This document shows, piece after piece, positions 1-5,141 of a DNA stretch of 5,141 nucleotides. Each line of letters starts with the position of its first letter. The stretch's first letter is position 1. A model generated the notes under the pieces. It was not told the DNA's origin. It searched no databases and saw only the letters and a program-made list of their open reading frames with translations. Position numbers and translations under genes: made by a program. The stretch covers positions 1-5,141 of the forward strand of contig JAGOBN010000353.1 in assembly GCA_017999235.1 (NCBI GenBank). The letters run 5' to 3'. This stretch comes from Anaerolineales bacterium. Its GTDB lineage: Bacteria > Chloroflexota > Anaerolineae > Anaerolineales > UBA6663.

Positions 1-3
1 GCG

Positions 4-525
4 GTGACGACGGTCCCCGCCAACGAGCGCTCGCGCGCCTCGCTGGATGTGCTGTACGCCATCAGCCGCGAACTCGCTGGCCAGGTGGACCTGCGCGAAC
101 TGCTGCAGCGCGTGCTGCGGATGACCCTGGAGACGCTGGGCGCCACCAGCGGCAGCATCATTGTGCTGGATGAGCGGGGCGAGGCGATGGAAGGCGTGAT
201 GCTCTACGACGACAAGGTGCAGACGCAGGACGCCGCCCAGTTGGCCGAGGTGATCGAACGCGGTCTGGCGGGATGGGTGATCAAACACCGCCGGCCGGCC
301 GTTTTGGACGACACGCGCGCCGACGAGCGCTGGGTGCAGCGGGCCGGAGGGGCGCCAACCGGGCCGCGTTCGGCCGCCAGTGTGCCGCTGATGGCCAACG
401 ACCGAGTGGTGGGGGTGCTCACCCTCTCGCACGCCGACGTGGGCCACTTCACCCGCGACGATCTCTCCATGCTGACCGCGATCGCGGTTGGGCTCTCGGC
501 CAACAGCCGGGCGTATACGAACTAG
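4..525 (+). CDS. GAF-domain sensory protein, possibly partial at the N-terminus
   Basis: The 173-residue product is almost entirely one GAF domain (about residues 15-170). An N-terminal signalling helix (LDVLYAISRELAGQVDLRELL) is followed by the strand SGSIIVLDE, the GLAGWVIKHRRPAVLDDT segment, the SAASVPLM strand and the closing VVGVLTL...FTRDDLSMLTAIA helix. GAF domains bind small ligands or mediate dimerisation in cytoplasmic signalling proteins. There is no cysteine at all, so covalent bilin binding is unlikely. No kinase, GGDEF or helix-turn-helix part follows, although in related bacterial proteins this module often precedes one, so this looks like a stand-alone sensor or partner subunit. 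The GTG at position 4 is a possible start, but the frame is open to the left edge and no ribosome site can be seen, so the gene may begin upstream. It stops with TAG and converges on the PRC-barrel gene 59 nt away. The domain call is firm; ligand and partner are unknown. Confidence 0.85.
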   Translation: MTTVPANERSRASLDVLYAISRELAGQVDLRELLQRVLRMTLETLGATSGSIIVLDERGEAMEGVMLYDDKVQTQDAAQLAEVIERGLAGWVIKHRRPAVLDDTRADERWVQRAGGAPTGPRSAASVPLMANDRVVGVLTLSHADVGHFTRDDLSMLTAIAVGLSANSRAYTN

Positions 526-584
526 CTGCCTCAGTAACCGGCCCCAGACCCCGTACAACCAGCCCCAGCCGGCGCCGCGGCGCT

Positions 585-1097
585 TCAGGCCTGCGGCGTG
601 TCTTGCGCCTCAGCCTTGGCCAAAGAGGTGAGCATGGGCGCGTCCTTGCCGCCGAAGCTGGTGATGGCGGCGCGCGCGATGGTCTTGCGCTCGGCGAGCG
701 GCCCCTGCACGAACAGCTTGCCGAGCGTGAACCCGATCACCACGCCATCGGCGTCCAGCAGCACATCGTCCACCGTGGCCAGCTTGGTGCCGCCTTCGGT
801 GTGCAGTTCGCGGCCGCGCAGCGCGCCCACCGCCACAAACAAGTCCGCCCCGCCGATGGCGCTCAATTCCACCACCGCGTCCGGGGTGCTCACCAGCCAG
901 GCGTCAATACCCAGGACCTGAATTTTGCCGCGCTCGACGGCGAAGGTTTTGCGGTTGAGCAGACCCTCCTGGCGCACGAAGACAGCGGTGACACGCGTGT
1001 ACTGGCTGTCCAGGTAGAGGTCTTTAACCTCGCCCAATTGGCGGCCGTTGGTCAGGCAGATCAGGGGCTTGCCGTGCTGGTCTTTAGACGGGGGCAT
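585..1097 (-). CDS. Double PRC-barrel domain protein
   Basis: This 170-residue protein carries two PRC-barrel-like repeats. The first spans about residues 9-78 (GKPLICLTNGRQLGEVKDLYLD, then TRVTAVFV and the KTFAVERGKIQVLGIDAWLV segment). The second spans about 93-150 (LRGRELHTEGGTKLATVDDVLLDADGVVIGFTLGK, then RKTIARAAITSFG). PRC-barrels are small beta-barrels found in the photosynthetic reaction-centre H subunit, in RimM and in many short bacterial proteins of unknown role. They usually act through protein-protein or protein-RNA contacts. There is no signal peptide or membrane segment, so it should be cytoplasmic. The ATG at 1097 is preceded by GGAG (1109-1112) with an 11-nt spacer, slightly long. 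It lies 36 nt after the mgtC-like gene on the same strand and is probably co-transcribed with it. No T-rich intrinsic terminator follows; only a short GC palindrome sits at 572-583. Domain assignment is good, but the specific role is unknown. Confidence 0.85.
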   Translation of the reverse strand: MPPSKDQHGKPLICLTNGRQLGEVKDLYLDSQYTRVTAVFVRQEGLLNRKTFAVERGKIQVLGIDAWLVSTPDAVVELSAIGGADLFVAVGALRGRELHTEGGTKLATVDDVLLDADGVVIGFTLGKLFVQGPLAERKTIARAAITSFGGKDAPMLTSLAKAEAQDTPQA

Positions 1098-1133
1098 GGG
1101 GGCTTAGGCTCCAGGGAGTGGGCGGCCGGCGGG

Positions 1134-1787
1134 TCAGCCGGTGGCCGGGTTGTTGAGGTAGAGTTCGTGGACTTCGGCGTCCGTGCCGAGGGCGGCGGCC
1201 AACCGGGCGTGCTGGGCGGGCCGGCCCCGGACTTCCCAGGTCGCCGATAGGCCGGCGCGGGTTTGGATGCGCGCCCGCGGTTTGGCGTGCAGGCCGAGCT
1301 GGCGGAAGAGGGCCTCCACCTCCGCCAGTTTTTCCAGCCGGGGCGCGCAGACGATGCGGTAATGCACGGTCTCGGAATAGCGCTCGATCAGGTGCTCCAG
1401 GCTGGGAAACAGCCACAGGACGGCCAGGGTGGCGGCCAGCGTCAGGCCCGCCAACGGGTAATAACCGCCGCCCAGCGCCATCCCGATGGCGGCCGTCAGC
1501 CAGATGGCGGCCGCCGTGGTCAGGCCGATCACGCGGCCGGCGTCGCGCACGATGACGCCGGCGCCCAAAAAGCCCACGCCGGTGACGATCTGGGCCGCGA
1601 TGCGCGTCGGGTCTTTGTCGCCGGCCAGCGCCTGGGAGGCGATGGTGAACAACGCCGAACCGACGCAGATCAGGATCAGGGTGCGGAAGCCGGCCGCTTT
1701 GTCGCGGAATTCGCGCTCCAGGCCGATCAGACCGCCGGCGGCGACCGCCAACAGGATCCGCACCACATCTTCAAACTGCAGATACAT
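1134..1787 (-). CDS. MgtC/SapB family membrane protein
   Basis: The 217-residue product has the MgtC family pattern. It has about five hydrophobic segments (roughly residues 5-22, 35-54, 63-81, 86-105 and 108-128) carrying GGLIGLERE...KAAGFRT, VGSALF, RIAAQIVTGVGFLGAGVIV and GLTTAAAIWLTAAIGMALGGG. A soluble C-terminal domain of about 75 residues (140-214) follows, as in longer family members, where it is ACT-like. It should be an inner-membrane protein. MgtC of Salmonella aids survival in low Mg2+ and in macrophages and inhibits the F-type ATP synthase; most environmental members are uncharacterised. At positions I align to Salmonella Asn92 and Cys99, reported to matter for virulence function, this protein has Thr90 and Leu97, so a virulence-type role should not be assumed. 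The start at 1787 is chosen because GGAGG (1796-1800) lies 8 nt upstream. The open frame runs on to 2045 only by crossing a terminator and the end of the neighbouring gene. Confidence 0.9.
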   Translation of the reverse strand: MYLQFEDVVRILLAVAAGGLIGLEREFRDKAAGFRTLILICVGSALFTIASQALAGDKDPTRIAAQIVTGVGFLGAGVIVRDAGRVIGLTTAAAIWLTAAIGMALGGGYYPLAGLTLAATLAVLWLFPSLEHLIERYSETVHYRIVCAPRLEKLAEVEALFRQLGLHAKPRARIQTRAGLSATWEVRGRPAQHARLAAALGTDAEVHELYLNNPATG

Positions 1788-1795
1788 CTTCAACC

Positions 1796-1800
1796 CCTCC
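1796..1800 (-). promoter_or_regulatory. Ribosome binding site that fixes the mgtC-like start
   Basis: On the minus strand this reads GGAGG (GGAGGGG with its flank), a perfect Shine-Dalgarno core 8 nt before the ATG at 1787. It decides the start of the MgtC-family protein against the longer open frame reaching 2045. Confidence 0.85.
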
Positions 1801-1809
1801 ACCGGCTGG

Positions 1810-1818
1810 AGTGTAGCA
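1810..1818 (-). promoter_or_regulatory. Probable extended -10 promoter for the mgtC-like/PRC-barrel unit
   Basis: The minus strand reads TGCTACACT, which fits the extended -10 form TGnTATAAT (TG present, 4 of 6 in the hexamer). At a 17-nt spacing the -35 position (1833-1838) would be TTTTTA, a weak match inside the T-tract of the preceding terminator; extended -10 promoters tolerate a poor -35. Transcription would begin near 1803, leaving a leader of only about 16 nt that begins at the Shine-Dalgarno. Inferred from sequence only. Confidence 0.4.
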
Positions 1819-1833
1819 TGAATACGCGCCGAT

Positions 1834-1866
1834 AAAAAAACGCGAGGCCGCCGCGGCGGCCTCGCG
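1834..1866 (-). terminator. Intrinsic terminator after the unknown 500-residue protein
   Basis: Positions 1841-1866 form a perfect 26-nt GC-rich palindrome. In RNA this is a stem of about 11 bp with a 4-nt loop. On the minus strand it is followed directly by seven T residues (the A-run at 1834-1840). It begins 22 nt after the stop codon at 1889. There is no T-run on the other side, so it works for leftward transcription only. Confidence 0.92.
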
Positions 1867-1888
1867 TGATCCCGCTCGCGCGGCGCGG

Positions 1889-3394
1889 CTAATGGGCGTC
1901 CGGGCCGGCCTCGCGCAATTCCAGGCGCTGACCGGCGCCGGCCGCATACCCGTGCGGACCCTGCGGCACCGCCTTGGCCACCCGCAGGTGGCCGGCGTCC
2001 ATGTGTTCCCAAAGCACCTGAAAGGGCGCCTGGCCGGCCACCCACTTCTCCACCATCACCACGCCGTGGCCGGGCAGCACCGTGAAGACCACCTGGCGCG
2101 GATCATCCGGGTTGCGCAGGGCCTCGGACCGGGCGAAGGCGGCCTTGATGGCGCGCGCCTGCGCGTCGGTGGCGCACGAGACCAGGTAGTGGTAGAAGGG
2201 CGGGTCCAGCGGCACAAATTCCACGTAGCGCGGATCGTATTGATCGATCCCGCGATGGCCGTGCAGTTTCGAGCGCGCCACCGGCACCCAGCGGCCAGCC
2301 GCCGCGCCCCACGCGGCATTCAACTGCACGCGCGGCAGGGCCGCGTCCATCTCGATCATCTCCACGGCCTCGGAAGAGGGCGAGTCGTTGCGCTTGCCAT
2401 CCACGTGCTGGACCACCGCCCCCAGCCCGTCCGCCCGCGCGCCCACAATCAGCGCCAGCTCGTCGTCGGTGATGTTCTCTTTTTCCACCGGGCGGGCGCT
2501 GCCGGTGATGGTGGCCACCAGACCGTTGGCGATCGGGTCCCAGGTGGCGAAACAGCCCTCGCTGTACTGGCTGGCGATTGAATCGCCCACCGATGGCACG
2601 CTGACCAGGTCCGCGATCTTGATCATCTCCGTGAAGAAGCCGCGTTTTCCCAATTCCCGGCCGGCGACGCGCATGGCGCCCGGCGTGCTCAGCGCCGACC
2701 AGTGCGCGCGCGACAGGCGCTCCGGCACCACCTGATGCTTGGTGACCTCACTGGTGCTCACGCTGGTGACCACGCGCCGGACCATGTCAGAATAGAACAC
2801 CTGCGGATCAACCGCTTCCACGCGCGGGAAGGCGCCGACCAGGTCAAAATAGTAGGCGGCCTCCGGGCGGTCTTCGCCCACCACCAGGATGATGCGGATG
2901 CACTTGGACTGCGCCTGCAGCAGGCGGATGAGGGCCATGATCGGCCCGCCGCGCCGGCCCTGTTCCACCAGCGTCCGGTAAGCCTGCTCGGCCAGCCCCG
3001 GAAAGGCAAAATCAGCCGGGTCCACCGGGTCTTTGGCCAGGCTGGCGGCGAACCGTTCCAGCCAGGCGTGCAGTTCGGCCGGCCGGACGTGGATCAGCGT
3101 CTGGGTGGTGGGCGTGCGCTTCAGGCCGAAGCGTTTGCGCGCCGTCAGCATGACGGACTCGCGCCAATTCAGCGGCGCCCCAAACGGCGCGGTGGTCACC
3201 AGCACATCGGTGGTGTCATCCGGAGCCGCCTGGACGTCATGCCCGTGCACGCGGAAGTGCTCGCGCAGATGCGCCATGACTTCGTCCAGCACCGGGTCGC
3301 TCGGGCCGGCCACCAGCGCCACGCGGATGTTGCGCCACCAAGGGTGGGTATGCTCGCTGGACAGCGAGGCTTGGAAGGCCATCGTCATTGCCAT
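1889..3394 (-). CDS. Conserved-looking protein of unknown function (about 500 residues)
   Basis: I do not recognise a characterised family. The 501-residue product has no signal peptide or membrane helices and looks cytoplasmic. Residues 23-105 resemble an alpha/beta domain (IRVALVAGPSDPVLDEVM, then DVLVTTAPFGAP, then TLIHVRP). Residues 166-200 hold another strand-rich part (IRIILVVGED). The C-terminal half is dense in motifs that look constrained: SQYSEGCFATWDP (275-287), TGSARPVEKENITDDELALI, GKRNDSPSSEAVEM (333-346), RSKLHGHRGIDQYDPRYVE (374-392), SCATDAQA (406-413), FTVLPGHGVVMVEKW (437-451). The single Cys281 beside Glu279, and His378/His380, are possible catalytic or metal residues. A distant sugar-isomerase-like fold came to mind, but I cannot support it. 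Start: ATGs lie at 3394, 3388 and 3382; GGAG (3398-3401) sits only 3 nt before the first but 9 nt before the second, so 3388 (499 residues) may be the true start. It follows ygfZ by 52 nt and ends in a strong terminator. That it is a real gene is very likely. Confidence 0.85.
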   Translation of the reverse strand: MAMTMAFQASLSSEHTHPWWRNIRVALVAGPSDPVLDEVMAHLREHFRVHGHDVQAAPDDTTDVLVTTAPFGAPLNWRESVMLTARKRFGLKRTPTTQTLIHVRPAELHAWLERFAASLAKDPVDPADFAFPGLAEQAYRTLVEQGRRGGPIMALIRLLQAQSKCIRIILVVGEDRPEAAYYFDLVGAFPRVEAVDPQVFYSDMVRRVVTSVSTSEVTKHQVVPERLSRAHWSALSTPGAMRVAGRELGKRGFFTEMIKIADLVSVPSVGDSIASQYSEGCFATWDPIANGLVATITGSARPVEKENITDDELALIVGARADGLGAVVQHVDGKRNDSPSSEAVEMIEMDAALPRVQLNAAWGAAAGRWVPVARSKLHGHRGIDQYDPRYVEFVPLDPPFYHYLVSCATDAQARAIKAAFARSEALRNPDDPRQVVFTVLPGHGVVMVEKWVAGQAPFQVLWEHMDAGHLRVAKAVPQGPHGYAAGAGQRLELREAGPDAH

Positions 3395-3446
3395 GCACTC
3401 CGTTTGAAAGAGAAATTCGGCCAGTTCCGCCGGCTGGAATTGTCCG

Positions 3447-4457
3447 CTAGATGATCGGCAGGGCCGTCACCGTGCCGGCCACGCCGGCCACCTCCACCGG
3501 CGTGCCTGGGTCACACGCGCCGGTCTTGAGATACGCCAGCGCCGCCGGGCCGCCATCCGGCAGTTCGCCGGCCGTGGTTACGGCGCCCACTTTGTTTCCG
3601 CCGGCCTCAACCGCCGCGCCCTGGGCGACCGGCGCGGCCAATTTCAGGCCCACCAGCCGGCGGGCCAGCTTGCCCCGGCTCTCCATGCGCGCGATGATTT
3701 CCTGGCCGATGTAGCAGCCCTTCTGAAAACTAACCGCCGGCCACAGATTGGCCTCCAGCGGGATGTACTCTTCGGTCAGTTCGTGGCCGGCCTCCGGGGT
3801 CCCGGCCGCCAGCCGCAGCCACTGATAGGCGGTCTCGCCGGCCGGCTGCGCGCCGGCCGCCACGGCTTGGTCCCACAGCGCGTCGATTTGGGAGGCCGGG
3901 GCCAGCAGGGTATACCCGTCGCCGGCCAGGGGCCGGCCGCGCCAGACGATGAGGCCCGCGCGCTCCAGGGCATGGTCCTCGGCCAGCGCCTCCGCGCCCG
4001 GCAGCAGCGCGCCGGCCACCGCGCCGGCCCGCGGGCCATACACGCCCAGCTGGCCCAGTTCGGCGGAAACATCGAGCACCTTGACGTCGTCCCGGAAGAA
4101 AATGTAGCCGGCCAGCCAGCGCCGCACGGCCGTGGCCCGGCCGGGGCCGGCCAGGCACAGCGCCGTTTCCCCTAAATTCAACACCCACAACAGATCCACG
4201 ATGCGCGCGATGGGCGTGGTGAGGACGGTCGGGCGCGCCGCGCCCACCGCCAAATCCTGCAGGTTGTTGGTGGACATGCGGTGCAGCAAATCCAGCCGGT
4301 CCCGCCCCACCGCGCGCAGGCGGCCCTCAGGCGCGCGGCGGACAACGACCGCGCCGGCGCGCGCCGCCCGGTACTCGGCCGCCGGATCACCGTAGTGGGC
4401 CGGCACCGCTTGGCCGGCGACTTCAATCATGGCCCTGTCAATCTTTACCGGCTCCAT
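3447..4457 (-). CDS. ygfZ: YgfZ/GcvT-like folate-binding protein (iron-sulfur cluster repair)
   Basis: The 336-residue protein belongs to the YgfZ branch of the GcvT (aminomethyltransferase) fold. The diagnostic motif is KGCYIGQE at residues 246-253, inside PAVSFQKGCYIGQEIIARMESRGKLARRLVGL, with the family's conserved cysteine as Cys248. The N-terminal half shows the folate-domain pattern GRDRLDLLHRMSTNNLQDL (51-69), then the ARIVDLLWVLN and WLAGYIFFRDDVKV segments. The C-terminal barrel (about 265-335) includes GAVTTAGE and ALAYLKTG. YgfZ/IBA57-type proteins bind tetrahydrofolate and help build or repair Fe-S clusters in certain enzymes, such as MiaB; GcvT proper lacks the KGCYxGQE motif. 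The ATG at 4457 is supported by GAGGT (4464-4468) 6 nt upstream. It lies 52 nt downstream of the DinB-like gene and 52 nt upstream of the unknown protein, all on one strand, so co-transcription is likely. GCCGGC is unusually frequent here, about 19 copies. Confidence 0.93.
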   Translation of the reverse strand: MEPVKIDRAMIEVAGQAVPAHYGDPAAEYRAARAGAVVVRRAPEGRLRAVGRDRLDLLHRMSTNNLQDLAVGAARPTVLTTPIARIVDLLWVLNLGETALCLAGPGRATAVRRWLAGYIFFRDDVKVLDVSAELGQLGVYGPRAGAVAGALLPGAEALAEDHALERAGLIVWRGRPLAGDGYTLLAPASQIDALWDQAVAAGAQPAGETAYQWLRLAAGTPEAGHELTEEYIPLEANLWPAVSFQKGCYIGQEIIARMESRGKLARRLVGLKLAAPVAQGAAVEAGGNKVGAVTTAGELPDGGPAALAYLKTGACDPGTPVEVAGVAGTVTALPII

Positions 4458-4495
4458 ATCTTTACCTCGTCGCTACCGATACTAATCGTTTGCCC

Positions 4496-4510
4496 AGCGG
4501 CCCCGCCGCT
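4496..4510 (-). other. Small hairpin overlapping the end of the DinB-like gene
   Basis: AGCGGC (4496-4501) and GCCGCT (4505-4510) form a perfect 6-bp stem with a 3-nt loop and touch the last base of the TAA stop. No T-run follows on the minus strand, so it is not a standard intrinsic terminator. It could act as a weak pause site or a 3' end stabiliser between the two genes, or be chance in GC-rich DNA. Confidence 0.35.
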
Positions 4511-4989
4511 TAGACGCCGGCCTGCCGGCGCCACTCGGTCAAGTGCTGGGCGTGTTCCTGTTCATGCTCCACCACCCAAGCCAGCACCCAGTGCCGGATC
4601 GTGTCCTGTTTCAGCCAGGCCCGTGGCGCGTTGAGGTCCGGCTCGGTCAGGGCTTCCACCTGGCGGATGGTCTGTTTGCGAACCCCGTGATAATCCGCCT
4701 GCACCTGGCTGAGCGAGCGGGCCTGTGATTCCGTGTGCCAGCGCGCGTTCTGCGCGTTGATCTCCGCCGTTGTATAAATCGTTTTGCCGGGGGACTGGCC
4801 CCGCCGGAATTTGGCCAGGCTGGTCACCAGGTCCACTTCCCAGTGGGTCAGGTGCGCCAGCACATCTTTGACCGTCCAGGGGCCGGCGGCGCCGGGGGTG
4901 AGGTAATGCGCGTCGGGGAGGCCGGCCAGGGCCGTCTCCATAGCCGCGCGCGCCGCCGTCAACGCGGCGGCTAAATCGGTCGGGAGCAT
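4510..4989 (-). CDS. DinB-fold family protein
   Basis: The 159-residue product matches the DinB/DfsB four-helix-bundle superfamily in size and motifs. GPWTVKDVLAHLTHWE (residues 36-51) is the usual helix-2 signature (G-x-W-[ST]-V-K-D-x-x-A-H-L-x-x-W-E) with metal ligand His46. The last helix holds EHEQEHAQHL (141-150), whose His142 and His146 fit the other two ligands of the metal-binding triad. Characterised relatives are metal-dependent thiol transferases (bacillithiol or mycothiol dependent) or stress-induced proteins of unknown role; the substrate here cannot be read from sequence. Start: ATG at 4989 has AGGAG (4999-5003) 9 nt upstream and sits just below a strong promoter. The frame stays open to a TTG at 5043, but that TTG is part of the promoter's -35 box, so the longer 177-residue version is rejected. 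It is the first gene of the probable dinB/ygfZ/unknown unit. Confidence 0.88.
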   Translation of the reverse strand: MLPTDLAAALTAARAAMETALAGLPDAHYLTPGAAGPWTVKDVLAHLTHWEVDLVTSLAKFRRGQSPGKTIYTTAEINAQNARWHTESQARSLSQVQADYHGVRKQTIRQVEALTEPDLNAPRAWLKQDTIRHWVLAWVVEHEQEHAQHLTEWRRQAGV

Positions 4990-4998
4990 GGGTGGATT

Positions 4999-5003
4999 CT
5001 CCT
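4999..5003 (-). promoter_or_regulatory. Ribosome binding site of the DinB-like gene
   Basis: Minus strand AGGAG lies 9 nt before the ATG at 4989 and about 5 nt after the predicted transcription start. It supports the 159-residue start. Confidence 0.8.
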
Positions 5004-5014
5004 CTAGCTCGCTG

Positions 5015-5043
5015 ATTGTAAAGACCCGGCCGCCGTCGGTCAA
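5015..5043 (-). promoter_or_regulatory. Strong sigma70-type promoter for the dinB-like/ygfZ/unknown unit
   Basis: The minus strand reads TTGACC (5038-5043), a 17-nt spacer, then TACAAT (5015-5020). Each hexamer matches the housekeeping consensus at 5 of 6 positions at the ideal spacing. Transcription should begin near 5008, giving a leader of about 19 nt that holds the Shine-Dalgarno. It lies between the upstream gene's terminator and the DinB-like start, where a promoter is expected. No operator-like repeat is evident around it. Confidence 0.8.
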
Positions 5044-5058
5044 CCACCGGCCCCGCCC

Positions 5059-5110
5059 AAAATAAAAGCCGCAGGACAGCGCGGCGTGACGCCGGCCGCC
5101 GTCCTGCGGC
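5059..5110 (-). terminator. Intrinsic terminator of the gene entering from the right edge
   Basis: A perfect 10-bp stem pairs 5068-5077 with 5101-5110. The 23-nt interior can fold further (for example CGGCG 5082-5086 with CGCCG 5090-5094). On the minus strand the stem is followed by TTTTATTTT (5059-5067). The T-rich side shows that it ends leftward transcription arriving from beyond position 5110. Confidence 0.9.
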
Positions 5111-5130
5111 TGCGGTTCCGAGCGGCAAGG

Positions 5131-5141
5131 TTACTTCAAGG
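5131..5141 (-). CDS. C-terminal end of an upstream gene, cut by the window edge
   Basis: The minus strand reads CC TTG AAG TAA, so a gene ending in Leu-Lys-stop would finish at 5131, 20 nt before the terminator stem at 5110. The terminator proves that some leftward transcript arrives here; the frame and the identity of the gene cannot be judged from 11 bases. Confidence 0.35.

Noticed and set aside
572..583. GC palindrome between the GAF and PRC-barrel genes as a bidirectional terminator
   Set aside because: The stem is only 4-6 bp and neither side has a T-run. Such palindromes are common at this base composition.
273..1250. Long plus-strand open frame (325 codons) across the GAF and PRC-barrel genes
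   Set aside because: It overlaps a real GAF domain in another frame and lies antisense to the PRC-barrel gene. The product is low-complexity Arg/Ala/Gly with no domain, a typical shadow in GC-rich DNA.
1788..2045. N-terminal extension of the MgtC-like protein to 303 residues
   Set aside because: It would translate through the terminator palindrome and the 3' end of the upstream gene. The GGAGG site and family alignment place the start at 1787.
1892..2581. Plus-strand open frames opposite the unknown protein (also 2702-3454)
   Set aside because: They are His/Arg/Gly-rich with no recognisable domain, and antisense to a gene with strong protein-like motifs.
3730..4188. Alternative minus- and plus-strand frames within ygfZ (including 3783-4175)
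   Set aside because: All overlap the well-supported YgfZ frame and encode Arg/Gly/Pro-rich sequence without motifs.
4479..4484. TAGTAT on the minus strand as a -10 box for ygfZ
   Set aside because: It matches 4 of 6 positions, but no -35-like hexamer is found at 16-18 nt upstream and there is no extended TG. A weak internal promoter cannot be excluded.
4990..5043. N-terminal extension of the DinB-like protein from TTG at 5043
   Set aside because: That TTG is the start of the -35 hexamer TTGACC, and the -10 lies inside the extension, so it would not be transcribed. AGGAG supports the ATG at 4989.
1..5141. CRISPR array, tRNA/rRNA, insertion sequence or prophage features
   Set aside because: I saw no regularly spaced repeats, cloverleaf-like sequences, transposase motifs or terminal inverted repeats on either strand.

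Overview
This is a 5.1 kb, GC-rich (by eye about two-thirds G+C), densely coding bacterial window. It shows no mobile elements, RNA genes, CRISPR arrays or long repeats. The GAF module style, the composition and a large uncharacterised protein suggest a Chloroflexota (Anaerolineae-like) chromosome. That is an inference from style, not a marker-gene assignment.

Layout: a stand-alone GAF-domain gene at the left (4-525, + strand) faces a leftward block of five genes. Reading the leftward genes in transcription order (right to left): the last codons of a gene entering from beyond the right edge (stop at 5131-5133) and its strong intrinsic terminator (5059-5110); a sigma70-type promoter (5015-5043); a DinB-fold protein (4510-4989); a YgfZ/GcvT-like folate-binding protein with the KGCYxGQE signature (3447-4457); a conserved-looking protein of about 500 residues with no function I can name (1889-3394); and a strong intrinsic terminator (1834-1866). 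A second leftward unit follows at once: an extended -10 promoter (1810-1818), an MgtC/SapB-family membrane protein (1134-1787) and a double PRC-barrel protein (585-1097). This unit converges on the GAF gene.

The simplest reading is two leftward transcription units, dinB-like/ygfZ/unknown and mgtC-like/PRC-barrel. Each has a recognisable promoter, and the first has a clear terminator. Gaps inside the units are 36-52 nt. YgfZ family members support iron-sulfur enzymes through a folate cofactor. DinB-fold proteins are metal-dependent helical-bundle enzymes, often thiol-transferase-like. The co-transcribed unknown protein may belong to the same housekeeping or stress context, but nothing in its sequence proves this.

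No stretch over 300 bases lacks a gene. The longest intergenic parts are 4990-5130 (terminator plus promoter) and 1788-1888 (terminator plus promoter). I see no convincing new multi-gene system here. The two points most worth following up are the unknown protein and a strong, uneven excess of the palindrome GCCGGC.
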